Shown here piece by piece: positions 27,240-34,899 of a stretch of 64,000 nt of DNA. Below the pieces are notes generated by a model. It worked only from the letters and a program-made list of their open reading frames with translations, was not told the origin of the DNA and searched no databases. A program made the position numbers and the translations under genes. Source of the DNA: Roseiarcus sp963765375 (lineage in GTDB: Bacteria; Pseudomonadota; Alphaproteobacteria; Rhizobiales; Beijerinckiaceae). The stretch's first letter is position 1. Each line of letters opens with the position of its first letter. The stretch covers positions 310,001 through 374,000 of the forward strand of contig CAVXVZ010000003.1 in NCBI GenBank assembly GCA_963765375.1, given 5' to 3'.

Positions 27240-28073
27240 CTACCCCGCCATCTCCGCCGCCCGGGCGCGGGCCGCGGCGGTTGCCCGAATCATGAGATCC
27301 TCGAGCCCGCCCGGGCTCTGCAGCACCGCCAGCGCCGCGGCGGTCGTGCCGCCCGGCGAAGTGACGTTGCGGCGAAGCGTCGCCGGCGAGGTTGCGGCGT
27401 CGCGGCGCATCAGCTCCGCCGCGCCCTCGACCGTGCCGCGCGCGAGGCCCATCGAAAGCTCCGGCTTCAGGCCCAGTCGCTCGGCCGCGGCGGCGAGCGC
27501 CTCCGTAAGGGCGAACACATAGGCCGGGCCGGAGCCCGAGATCGCCGTCACCGCGTCGATCCCGCTCTCGTCGTCAAGCCAGTAGAACGCCCCGACGGCG
27601 CCGAGCAAGCGCTCGCACCAGCCGCGCTGCTCTTGAGTGACATTGGCGTTGGCGAAGGCCGCGGTGACGCCCCTGCCGATCGCCGCCGGAAGGTTGGGCA
27701 TCGCCCGCGCCACGGCCCGCGCCTGCGGCAGCCGCGCCACCAGGTTGGCGATGGTCTTGCCGGCGAGGATCGAGAGCACGAGGGTACCCCCCGAGGCGAT
27801 CGCGGCGATTCCCGGCCCAACCTGGGCGAGGCTCTGCGGCTTGGTCGCGAGCACGAGCATTTCCGGCGGGGCTGCAATTCGAGGATTGAGCGCGACGCCG
27901 CGGGCCGCCGCGAGCGAGGCGATCTCGGGGGACGGGTTCGGCTCCAGAATGGTCAGCGACGACGGGGCTAGGCCGGCGTCGAGCCAGCCCTGCGCCATCG
28001 CTCCGCCCATCTTGCCGGCCCCGACCAGGACGAGGCGCGCCGGCCATTGCGTCATCTTCAACTCCCGCCTCAT
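27240..28073 (-). CDS. proC: Pyrroline-5-carboxylate reductase
   Basis: 277 residues. It catalyses the last step of proline synthesis, reducing pyrroline-5-carboxylate with NAD(P)H in the cytoplasm. The nucleotide motif VGAGKMGGAMAQGWLD is N-terminal, and the C-terminal signature block DAVTAISGSGPAYVFALTEA is intact, ending with VTSPGGTTAAALAVLQ. Family length is normal. The ATG at 28055 (MTQWPARLVLVGAG) is a possible alternative start that begins closer to the usual N-terminus. Confidence 0.95.
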   Translation of the reverse strand: MRRELKMTQWPARLVLVGAGKMGGAMAQGWLDAGLAPSSLTILEPNPSPEIASLAAARGVALNPRIAAPPEMLVLATKPQSLAQVGPGIAAIASGGTLVLSILAGKTIANLVARLPQARAVARAMPNLPAAIGRGVTAAFANANVTQEQRGWCERLLGAVGAFYWLDDESGIDAVTAISGSGPAYVFALTEALAAAAERLGLKPELSMGLARGTVEGAAELMRRDAATSPATLRRNVTSPGGTTAAALAVLQSPGGLEDLMIRATAAARARAAEMAG

Positions 28074-28294
28074 GGCTCGCGAGGCGCCGGAACAATCCCG
28101 GCCTCGTCCGCGTTTTGCCTTGGTTTTTAGCGATCCGCAAACGAGTCTGGCGTAAACGGCTGGGGCGGCGAGGAGGGCTAAAAAAAGGCGTTGGACGCGG
28201 CGAATGTGTTCAGATAAAGAGATCCCCGCGTGGAAAGCGCCGGCTACGGCGATCCGCGCTCGCGTTTATGTGAAGGCCCGCCGCGGCGTTCCGC

Positions 28295-28333
28295 ATGGTA
28301 ACCTTCGCTAAACCGTCAAGTTTTATGGTAACC
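28295..28333 (+). repeat. Paired 9-bp direct repeat upstream of L,D-transpeptidase
   Basis: ATGGTAACC occurs at 28295-28303 and again at 28325-28333, exactly 30 bp apart (about three helical turns), 34 bp before the ATG of the L,D-transpeptidase gene. Such phasing fits a pair of regulator-binding sites on one face of the DNA; no factor can be named. Confidence 0.45.
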
Positions 28334-28366
28334 AAGCGATTAGCGTCCTGACGGCGAGGGGTGGGG

Positions 28367-28990
28367 ATGAAGACGAGCGCGTTTCTTGTCGGAATTGTGC
28401 TGGCGGCTGGCGCGCTGCTCAGCGGGTGCACGCCGGTCATTCAATCCGGGCTTCCCGACCCGCAGCTGACCGAGCGCGACAAGCAGATGATGGCGCTTGC
28501 CGAGCCCGATGAATGGAAGATACCCACGCGGCGCAGCATCGTCCAATACCAAACGCCCGAGAAGCCGGGCACGATCATCGTCGATACCGGTCAGAACTAT
28601 CTCTATTACATTCTGCCGCACGGCCAGGCGGTCCAATACCGGATCGCGAGCGGCGCCGAGTATATGGGGTGGACCGGTCGCGCCGAAGTCGGAGCGATGA
28701 AGGAATGGCCGACCTGGATGCCGACCGCCTCGATCATGGAGCGTTGGCCGCAGTTCCAGGTCTATAAGCAGCACGGGCCGCTCCAGGGTCAGTGGGACAA
28801 CCCGCTCGGCGCGCGCGCCCTCTACCTCTTTGTCGACAACAAGGACACGCTGATCCGCATCCACGGCACCAACGAGCCGTCGGAAATCGGCGGGCACGTG
28901 TCGTCAGGCTGCATCCGGATGCGCGACATGGACGCAATCGACCTCTATGGCCGCGTGCACGTCGGCACGCCGGTGGTGGTGATCAGCTAA
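28367..28990 (+). CDS. L,D-transpeptidase lipoprotein (YkuD/ErfK)
   Basis: 207 residues with a lipoprotein signal (FLVGIVLAAGALLSGC, lipobox LLSGC). The YkuD catalytic block is intact: IRIHGTNEPSEIGGHVSSGC with the active Cys in SSGCIRMRDMDAID. ATG 28367 was chosen over GTG 28361 because it is spaced properly from the GGGGTGGGG purine run. Closely related to the gene at 8028 but without the low-complexity tail. Role: peptidoglycan 3-3 cross-linking or anchoring. Confidence 0.92.
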   Translation: MKTSAFLVGIVLAAGALLSGCTPVIQSGLPDPQLTERDKQMMALAEPDEWKIPTRRSIVQYQTPEKPGTIIVDTGQNYLYYILPHGQAVQYRIASGAEYMGWTGRAEVGAMKEWPTWMPTASIMERWPQFQVYKQHGPLQGQWDNPLGARALYLFVDNKDTLIRIHGTNEPSEIGGHVSSGCIRMRDMDAIDLYGRVHVGTPVVVIS

Positions 28991-29139
28991 ACTGGCGGGA
29001 GCGCGGCGTCGCGCGAGTCGCCGCCTTCGCCTATTTGACGTTCAAATTGTATGCGATCTGCCGTTCTTCGCCGTTGGGCGGCAGAGCCGGTCGCGAACGA
29101 AACGATCAGCGCAGCTACCGCTGCGACATTCCCTCCCCG

Positions 29140-30621
29140 TCACCTGAACGGCGGCTCGTCGAAGCTTCTGAGCTTGCGCGAATGCAGGGTGTCGTCCTGG
29201 CTCTGCAGGAGGCCGATGGCCGCGATGCCGATCTGCAGATGCTCGGCGATCGCGCGTTCGTAGAAGGCGTTGGCGGCGCCGGGCAGCTTGATCTCGCCGT
29301 GCAGCGGCTTGTCTGAGACGCACAGAAGCGTCCCGTAGGGCACCCGCATCCGGAAGCCCTGGGTCGCGATGGTCGCCGATTCCATGTCGACGGCGATGGC
29401 GCGCGAAATGTTGATGAGCCGCCGCTCCTGCGACCAGCGCAATTCCCAATTGCGGTCGTCGTTGGTGACGACGGTGCCGGTGCGCAACCGGCGCTTGAGC
29501 GCCTCGCCGCGGTCGCCGGTGACCTTGGCCACTGCCTCCTGCAGCGCCACCTGGACTTCGGCCAGGGCCGGGATCGGCGTCATCAGCGGCACCGCGTCGT
29601 CCAGGATGTTGTCGCGGCGCAGGTAGGCGTGCGCGAGCACGTAGTCGCCGATGACCTGCGACTGCCTCAAGCCGGCGCAATGGCCGATCATCAGCCAGCA
29701 ATGCGGCCGCAACACCGCGATGTGGTCGGTGATGGTCTTGGCGTTCGAGGGGCCGACGCCGATGTTGACCAGACTGATCCCGCGCCCGTCGGCGCGGACG
29801 CAATGATAGGCGGGCATCTGGAACCGGTGCCAGGCGACGGCGCCCACGCGCGCTTCCGCCTCCGCCGGCGAGATCGACGCGTCGATGGCGACGTTGCCGG
29901 GCAGAATGACCTTCGTCACGCCCGCTCCTGCGTGCAGCTGCTTCAAGCCCCATTGCACGAACTGGTCGACATAGCGGTGATAGTTGGTGAGCAGCACCCA
30001 GGGCTGCATCGCCCGCCAGTCGGAGCCGGTATAGTGCACAAGCCGGCGCAGCGAATAATCGACGCGCGGCGCGTCGAACAGGGCGAGCGGCCGCTCGGGG
30101 CCGAAGTCGAATTCGCCGTCCGCGGTTTCGTCGCCGATCGTCGCCAGCGAGGGCACGGGAAAGAAGCGCGCCAGCTCCGCGGCGTCGGCGCCGCCGCGCG
30201 TCAATTCGTCGCCGCTTTCGATCACATAGGGGTAGGGGATCTCCGGCGCGCCGACGCCGACCTCCATCGTGGCGCCGTATTCGCTGACGAGCGGCTCGAG
30301 TTGCTCGAGCAGATAGGCGCGAAACTCCTGCGGCTGCGTGACCGTGGTTGCGTATGTGCCGGGGTCGCTGAACTTCGCGAATGCGCGCGGGCTCGAAAGG
30401 GCCGGGCCGTTGGGCGCATAGGTCAGGCGGAGTTCCGGATAGCGGAACAGGGCGCGGGTCGCCGCCGCGGGCGGCTCGCCATCCTTGAGGAAGCGCTCGA
30501 CCGCGCCGCGCAGCGCCTGCGTCGCCTCGTCGTAGAGGCGGGCGAGACGGTCGACAGCCTCGTCGGGCGCCGTCACCCGCTCGAACGGACCCCTGACGTT
30601 GTCGATCGACGGGACAAGCAC
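29140..30621 (-). CDS. amn: AMP nucleosidase
   Basis: 493 residues from the GTG at 30621, which has GAGGAG about 10 bases upstream. AMP nucleosidase hydrolyses AMP to adenine and ribose 5-phosphate. The N-terminal regulatory domain includes RLARLYDEATQALRGAVERF. The C-terminal phosphorylase-like domain contains NIGVGPSNAKTITDHIAVLR, MIGHCAGLRQSQVIGDYVLA, DMESATIATQGFRMRVPYGT and LCVSDKPLHGEIKLPG. The longer open frame upstream reads over the RidA gene and was rejected. Length and motif order fit the E. coli Amn family. Confidence 0.93.
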   Translation of the reverse strand: MLVPSIDNVRGPFERVTAPDEAVDRLARLYDEATQALRGAVERFLKDGEPPAAATRALFRYPELRLTYAPNGPALSSPRAFAKFSDPGTYATTVTQPQEFRAYLLEQLEPLVSEYGATMEVGVGAPEIPYPYVIESGDELTRGGADAAELARFFPVPSLATIGDETADGEFDFGPERPLALFDAPRVDYSLRRLVHYTGSDWRAMQPWVLLTNYHRYVDQFVQWGLKQLHAGAGVTKVILPGNVAIDASISPAEAEARVGAVAWHRFQMPAYHCVRADGRGISLVNIGVGPSNAKTITDHIAVLRPHCWLMIGHCAGLRQSQVIGDYVLAHAYLRRDNILDDAVPLMTPIPALAEVQVALQEAVAKVTGDRGEALKRRLRTGTVVTNDDRNWELRWSQERRLINISRAIAVDMESATIATQGFRMRVPYGTLLCVSDKPLHGEIKLPGAANAFYERAIAEHLQIGIAAIGLLQSQDDTLHSRKLRSFDEPPFR

Positions 30622-30673
30622 CGAAGCGGACTCCTCGACAGTCAGATCAGGCCGGCGTCGCGGACCCGGCCCT

Positions 30674-31027
30674 TTACGTCCTGGCCGCGATGCAGGCGAT
30701 TTCGACCGTGTAGGCAGGCGCGGCGAGCTTGGCTTCGACGGTCGCGCGGGCGGGCGCATGGCCGGGAGGGACCCACGCGTCCCAGATCGCGTTCATTTCG
30801 GCGAACGTCGCGATATCGGCAAGATAGATGGTGACCGAAAGGATTTTCGTCTTGTCGGACCCGGCCTCCGCCAGCAGGCCGTCGATCTTGGCCAGGATCT
30901 CGCTCGTCTGGTCGCCGACGCTCTTCCCCTTGGCCTGATCGGCGACCTGGCCGGCGAGATAGATCGTGGCGCCGTGAACGACGGCCTGTGACATGCGCGG
31001 GCCGGCATGCAGTCTGGTGATGGTCAT
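30674..31027 (-). CDS. RidA/YjgF family protein
   Basis: 117 residues. RidA-family enamine/imine deaminases are trimeric cytosolic proteins that clear reactive 2-aminoacrylate. Motifs: VVHGATIYLAGQVAD, LSVTIYLADIATFAEMNAIW, and the C-terminal ARATVEAKLAAPAYTVEIAC, where the conserved Arg and Glu form the active site. It lies just upstream of amn on the same strand; the pair may be co-transcribed. Confidence 0.93.
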   Translation of the reverse strand: MTITRLHAGPRMSQAVVHGATIYLAGQVADQAKGKSVGDQTSEILAKIDGLLAEAGSDKTKILSVTIYLADIATFAEMNAIWDAWVPPGHAPARATVEAKLAAPAYTVEIACIAART

Positions 31028-31051
31028 GACCGATGCTCCGGAGACCGAGTC

Positions 31052-31576
31052 TCAAACCCGAACAAGGTTCGGGACCGCGCCCATAAAGTTGCGTTTGCCG
31101 ATCTCGACGCCGCTCGCGCGCAGAATGTCGTAAGCCGTGGTCAAATGAAAATAGAAGTTCGGCATGGCGAAATGTAAGAGATAGTCGGCGCCGGGAATTT
31201 TTAGTTTATTGGCGCCGGCGGGAATGACGATCTCGCGCGTCTCGCCGCCCTCCATCGCCTTGGCGTCGATCGATTTCAGCATGTCGAGCGTCGCATGGAT
31301 GCGCGCGCGCAATTCAGCCACGGTCGTCTCCTTGTCCTCCCTGACGGGCGGATCCTTGGCCGCCAGCCGGAACGACGCGTTCTTGGCGTGATCGCAAAAG
31401 CCCTGGACCTGGCGGACGAGCGGCCACATGTCCGGGCTCAGCCGCATGGCGAGATAGCTGTTCGGGTCGAACTTGCGCGCCTGCGCATGCTCCTCCGCCT
31501 TGTCGAGAATGGCGAGGAACGCGTTGAGCGAGCGCTCATAGACCGGCACGCTGCTTTGATAGAGCGAAAGAGACAT
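31052..31576 (-). CDS. DUF1993 family protein
   Basis: 174 residues from ATG 31576 (MSLSLYQSSVPVYERSLNAF). DUF1993 proteins are DinB-like four-helix bundles of unknown function: SYLAMRLSPDMWPLVRQVQG, FCDHAKNASFRLAAKD, and the C-terminal FHLTTAYDILRASGVEIGKR. The start is preceded by a GAGGAAAT-like site. The longer open frame was rejected since the family always begins at this point. Confidence 0.9.
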   Translation of the reverse strand: MSLSLYQSSVPVYERSLNAFLAILDKAEEHAQARKFDPNSYLAMRLSPDMWPLVRQVQGFCDHAKNASFRLAAKDPPVREDKETTVAELRARIHATLDMLKSIDAKAMEGGETREIVIPAGANKLKIPGADYLLHFAMPNFYFHLTTAYDILRASGVEIGKRNFMGAVPNLVRV

Positions 31577-31679
31577 CGGCTTCAATTTCCTCCCAAAAAT
31601 GGCCGCGCGTCGCCGCGGCCGGAAATGCATGCACGCAAAACGTGACGTTATCAACATGCCGCGGCCGGCCGGGCGTCGG

Positions 31680-31976
31680 TCAGGTCTCCGGCTCCCGCCC
31701 GCCGAGATGAGGCTCGACGACCGCGCGCGTCTCGCCGCTTGCGACGACGGGTATGATCTCGAACGTCACTCCACAGCCGCGCCATTGAAGAATCCAGGCC
31801 TGGATCAGCCTCAGATCGTCGCAGCGCATGAGTTGGAAGCAGCGGGAGAAGTTGGGCTCGACCCAGCTGTCGACATAGTCGAGACCCTCCGGCAGCGCCC
31901 GGCCGCCGTCGCGCAGTCGCCGGTAGACCGGAACCATGTCGTCGTCGCGGAACCGCTCGATCACCATGAACAGCAT
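31680..31976 (-). CDS. DUF3303 family protein
   Basis: 98 residues from ATG 31976 (MLFMVIERFRDDDMVPVYRR). DUF3303 are small ferredoxin-fold-like proteins of unknown role; the blocks LDYVDSWVEPNFSRCFQLM and LIQAWILQWRGC are typical. It lies close downstream of the GFA-family gene on the same strand. The longer open frame overlaps the GFA gene and was rejected. Confidence 0.85.
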   Translation of the reverse strand: MLFMVIERFRDDDMVPVYRRLRDGGRALPEGLDYVDSWVEPNFSRCFQLMRCDDLRLIQAWILQWRGCGVTFEIIPVVASGETRAVVEPHLGGREPET

Positions 31977-32014
31977 TTGATCGCCCTCGCGCGGCCTCCC
32001 GGAGCAAAGCCGAC

Positions 32015-32440
32015 TTATCTCGTCGCCAGAGGCGGCGGCGGCTGACCTTCGATCCTCGGCAGATCGGGGTCGAAGCACGCCCAGGCCGGCGCGGACTTGC
32101 CCCAGATTATCGCCGAAGGCGGGGCCAGATTGGGATCGTCAAGCGCGCCGGCGCGCACGAAGATGAACTGCGGCCGCTCGTCGGCTTCGCTGAAAACTTG
32201 GGCGCCGCATCGGGCGCAAAAGCGCCGGTGCATGGTCGCGCCGCTGTCGGCCTGGCACACATAGTCGGTGAGCGGACCGGAAACCGTGACGTCCTCCTTG
32301 CGGAAGAGCGCGCTGACCGCGCCGGTTCCCGCGCCTAAATATTGGCACACGCGGCACCAGCAATATCGGGCGCCGAGCGGCCCGTCGGAGTTGATTTCGA
32401 ACCGTACCGCCCGGCACAGACACCCGCCCGCAATCGCCAA
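32015..32440 (-). CDS. GFA-family (glutathione-dependent formaldehyde-activating type) protein
   Basis: 141 residues if started at the TTG at 32440, which has GGGAG 7 bases upstream. The zinc-binding cysteine motifs are complete: GGCLCRAVRFE, CWCRVCQYLG and RRFCARCGAQVFSE. GFA-fold proteins bind Zn and in some cases glutathione-formaldehyde adducts; most members have no proven function. An ATG in frame at 32584 would add an unconserved extension and overlap the divergent irr start; it cannot be formally excluded. Confidence 0.85.
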   Translation of the reverse strand: MAIAGGCLCRAVRFEINSDGPLGARYCWCRVCQYLGAGTGAVSALFRKEDVTVSGPLTDYVCQADSGATMHRRFCARCGAQVFSEADERPQFIFVRAGALDDPNLAPPSAIIWGKSAPAWACFDPDLPRIEGQPPPPLATR

Positions 32441-32582
32441 GAGAAGGCTCCCATGAAAACCGCCCGATGAACCATAGGAGAAACCGGAAGCGCCCGCCAG
32501 CAATTGGGGCTTCAGACGCGACTTTGCGTCACAGCCTGCCCGCGAAGGTTTAGGTTGCGGACGGAGCCGAGCCGGATTAGAC

Positions 32583-33086
32583 ATGGCGGCTCGATCAGGT
32601 TCTCGATCGTCTGGCAGGGCCGTTTTCGACATAAGCCAGTGGCGCGCGATGGTCATGGAAACGAAGAGCTCAGCGCATTCTGCAGTCTGCACCGGCGTCC
32701 TCTTGCGGAAACTCGGTTCCGCGGGGGTGCGTCCGACCCGACAGCGGCTTGACCTGGCGCGCGTGATCTTCGGCGCGGGCAACCGCCACTTCACGGCTGA
32801 AATGATCTACCACGAGACGCGGGCGATCCGCTTCGCGCCGACACTTGGCACGATCTACAATACGCTGAACGAGTTCGCGCGTTGCGGGCTCCTCCGGGAG
32901 ATCGCGATCTACGACGCCAAGCTCTGGTACGACACCAAGACCGGGCCGCATTACCACTTCTATCGCGAGGACACAGAGGAACTGTCCGACATTCCCGAGG
33001 AATGGGTGCCGGAGTTCGAGATTCCCGCCCCCGTCGGCACGTCGATCGCGGCGGTCGACGTGATCGTGCGGCTGAAGAAACTCTGA
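32583..33086 (+). CDS. irr: Fur-superfamily iron response regulator (Irr type)
   Basis: Up to 167 residues. Irr is the haem-sensing iron regulator of Rhizobiales. The winged helix is GVRPTRQRLDLARVIF and FTAEMIYHETRAI, with the recognition block TLGTIYNTLNEFARCGLLRE. The His-rich segment PHYHFYREDTEELSDIPEEW occupies the position of the HHH metal/haem site, here H-Y-H. The start is uncertain: ATG 32583, 32649 or 32655 are all possible; the last two give lengths nearer the usual 140-160 aa. A strong terminator follows at 33093. Divergent from the GFA gene. Confidence 0.87.
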   Translation: MAARSGSRSSGRAVFDISQWRAMVMETKSSAHSAVCTGVLLRKLGSAGVRPTRQRLDLARVIFGAGNRHFTAEMIYHETRAIRFAPTLGTIYNTLNEFARCGLLREIAIYDAKLWYDTKTGPHYHFYREDTEELSDIPEEWVPEFEIPAPVGTSIAAVDVIVRLKKL

Positions 33087-33092
33087 CGCCGG

Positions 33093-33114
33093 GCGGGCTT
33101 CCAGCCCGCTTTTT
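33093..33114 (+). terminator. Rho-independent terminator of irr
   Basis: Perfect 7-bp stem GCGGGCT / AGCCCGC (33093-33099 and 33103-33109) with a 3-base loop, followed directly by TTTTT at 33110-33114, seven bases after the irr stop. Confidence 0.9.
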
Positions 33115-33115
33115 C

Positions 33116-34006
33116 TCAAGCCGCCGCCTTATGGAGTGAGGCGATCGCGTCGGCGATCGCGAGCGTGCGGCGCGCCATGTCGGCGTGCAGGAGTTCGACC
33201 ATCCGCCCGTTGAGCTGAATTGCGCCTTTGCCGGCGTTCTCGGGCAGCGCGAAGGCTTCGATGATCGCGCGGGCGCTTTCGACCTCCGCCGACGAGGGCG
33301 CGAACTCTTCGTTGCAGATCTCGATCTGGCTCGGATGGATGAGCGTCTTGCCGTCGAGGCCCATGTCGCGCCCTTGCAGGCATTCGAGGCGGAAGCCGTC
33401 GAGATCCTTGATGTCGTTGAAGACGCCGTCGATGATGTCGACGCCGTGGGCGCGCGCCGCGACGGCGCAGCTTGCGAGCCATGCGGTCATGGTCGGTCGC
33501 CCCGGGGTCAGCCGCGCCCGGGTCTCCTTGGCGAGATCGTTGAGCCCCATCACCATCACCGTGAGGCGAGAGGCGGAGTCGGCGGCGACGGCGGCGATCG
33601 AGCCGGCGCTCAGAACCGCGTTCGGCGTCTCCATCATCGCCCAGATCCGGGTCTTCTCGGGCGCGCCGGCTTCGCGCAGCGCCCGCGCGGCGACCATGAT
33701 CGCGCCGGGACCATCGACCTTGGGCAAGAGGATCGCATCCGGCCCGGCGGCGGAAGCGGCGGCGAGATCCTCGTCTCCCCATGGCGTATGCGGTCCGTTG
33801 ACGCGTATCACGACCTCGCGGGCGCCGAAGCCGCCCTTGCGCACCGCCTGAGTGACCTCCCCGCGCGCCGCGACCTTCTGGTCGGGGGCGACCGAATCCT
33901 CGAGATCGAGAATGAGGGCGTCGGCGGGCAAGGTCGCGGCCTTCGCCAGCGCCTTGGCGTTGGAGCCGGGCATGTAGAGGACGCTTCGGCGCGGGCGGGC
34001 AAGCAT
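33116..34006 (-). CDS. HpcH/HpaI-type CoA ester lyase (CitE-like)
   Basis: 296 residues from ATG 34006, preceded by AGGAGA. A TIM-barrel aldolase of the citrate-lyase-beta/malyl-CoA lyase group. Motifs: RRSVLYMPGSNAKALAKA, ALILDLEDSVAPDQK (metal-binding acids), VVIRVNGPHTPWGDEDL, DAILLPKVDGPGAI, METPNAVLSAGSIAA and GKTLIHPSQIEICNEEF. The usual product is a lyase or thioesterase for malyl-CoA, citramalyl-CoA or similar esters. The specific substrate cannot be assigned, but in serine-cycle methylotrophs this family includes malyl-CoA lyase. The longer open frame upstream is not supported. Confidence 0.9.
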   Translation of the reverse strand: MLARPRRSVLYMPGSNAKALAKAATLPADALILDLEDSVAPDQKVAARGEVTQAVRKGGFGAREVVIRVNGPHTPWGDEDLAAASAAGPDAILLPKVDGPGAIMVAARALREAGAPEKTRIWAMMETPNAVLSAGSIAAVAADSASRLTVMVMGLNDLAKETRARLTPGRPTMTAWLASCAVAARAHGVDIIDGVFNDIKDLDGFRLECLQGRDMGLDGKTLIHPSQIEICNEEFAPSSAEVESARAIIEAFALPENAGKGAIQLNGRMVELLHADMARRTLAIADAIASLHKAAA

Positions 34007-34139
34007 GTCGATCTCCTGACCGTTCGGCTGGAATTTAGAGGCAAGCTTGCTGCGGCGCCAGAGGCCTGTTCGCAGGAGCAGCATTGTGACTAGAGCGGGC
34101 TGGCGCTCATCTGCCGCCACCTGTGGAGACGCAAGTCGG

Positions 34140-34499
34140 TCAAGCGGCGGCCTTGGCCCGGTTGCGGCGCGTCCGGCTTGCGCTTCGTTCCACGGCGACG
34201 CGCAGCTTAAGTTGCGCCTCGGCCTGAAGGTAGCCGATGATGCCGAACAGATTGCGCGCCTGCGGGTTGCCTTGCTGGCCAAACATACGCATCAGGCTCT
34301 TCGGCGGAGTTGAAGTGGCTTCCGCAAGCTTCTCAAATCCGACGGTCGCATTAATGTAATCGCGCAGCACCGCCTTGCCGGCATCCACGTCCCCCGCAAG
34401 CAACGTCTCAATTCCATCGCGCAGCAACGCCTCGGCGAAGGCCGGATCGCGCGCGGCGCGCGCCTGCACAAGCTCCTTGAAGCTTTTTGTCAGCGCCAA
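34140..34499 (-). CDS. Antitoxin of RelE-type toxin pair (HTH addiction-module antidote)
   Basis: 119 residues. The central part, AVLRDYINATVGFEKLAEAT, STPPKSLMRMFGQQGNPQ and FGIIGYLQAE, matches the small helix-turn-helix antidote proteins that partner the Gp49/HigB-like killer proteins. The basic tail is SASRTRRNRAKAAA. It follows the toxin gene by 12 bp, toxin first, as in higBA modules. Probably binds its own promoter palindrome at 34845-34860. Confidence 0.8.
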   Translation of the reverse strand: MALTKSFKELVQARAARDPAFAEALLRDGIETLLAGDVDAGKAVLRDYINATVGFEKLAEATSTPPKSLMRMFGQQGNPQARNLFGIIGYLQAEAQLKLRVAVERSASRTRRNRAKAAA

Positions 34500-34511
34500 T
34501 TTCGGCCTCCC

Positions 34512-34838
34512 TCACCGCTTCCGTGACCGACGCAGGTAATCCGCCCAACGCCTTTTGGCCAACTCGATGTCCTTCTGCTGCCGCCGTTTTGTTCCGCCCG
34601 CCAGCAGGATTATCATCTGGTCGCCCTCCCTCCCGAAATACACGCGGATTCCCGGTCCCCAATCGATCCGATACTCGATCACACCGCCGCCAACCGGCTT
34701 GGCGCTCGAGAAATTGCCCTGTTCGAGCCGCGCGAGCGCGACTGTCACTTTCGCCGCGGCGACCCCATCGAGCTCGGCAAACCATTCTTCGAATGGGCTT
34801 CTACCGTCCTCGAGCACATAAAACCGCAACTCGATCAT
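34512..34838 (-). CDS. RelE/ParE-superfamily toxin (Gp49/HigB-like killer protein)
   Basis: 108 residues (MIELRFYVLEDGRSPFEEWF). The family pattern is clear: KVTVALARLEQGNFSSAKPV, GVIEYRIDWGPGIRVYFGRE and LLAGGTKRRQQKDIELAKRR. Such toxins are mRNA interferases neutralised by the downstream antitoxin. The ATG at 34838 has no recognisable Shine-Dalgarno sequence and lies a few bases below a likely -10 region, suggesting a leaderless or near-leaderless transcript. Confidence 0.87.
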   Translation of the reverse strand: MIELRFYVLEDGRSPFEEWFAELDGVAAAKVTVALARLEQGNFSSAKPVGGGVIEYRIDWGPGIRVYFGREGDQMIILLAGGTKRRQQKDIELAKRRWADYLRRSRKR

Positions 34839-34844
34839 TTTATA

Positions 34845-34860
34845 GTAACATATACGTTAC
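34845..34860 (-). promoter_or_regulatory. Palindrome in toxin-antitoxin promoter
   Basis: GTAACATATACGTTAC, arms GTAAC/GTTAC with a 6-bp spacer, centred about 14 bp before the toxin ATG and overlapping the AT-rich -10 region. The position fits an autorepression operator for the antitoxin; inference from context. Confidence 0.5.
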
Positions 34861-34899
34861 CGGAAGGAAAGCTCCAATCTCGCGCCGTCAGTTCCCGCA

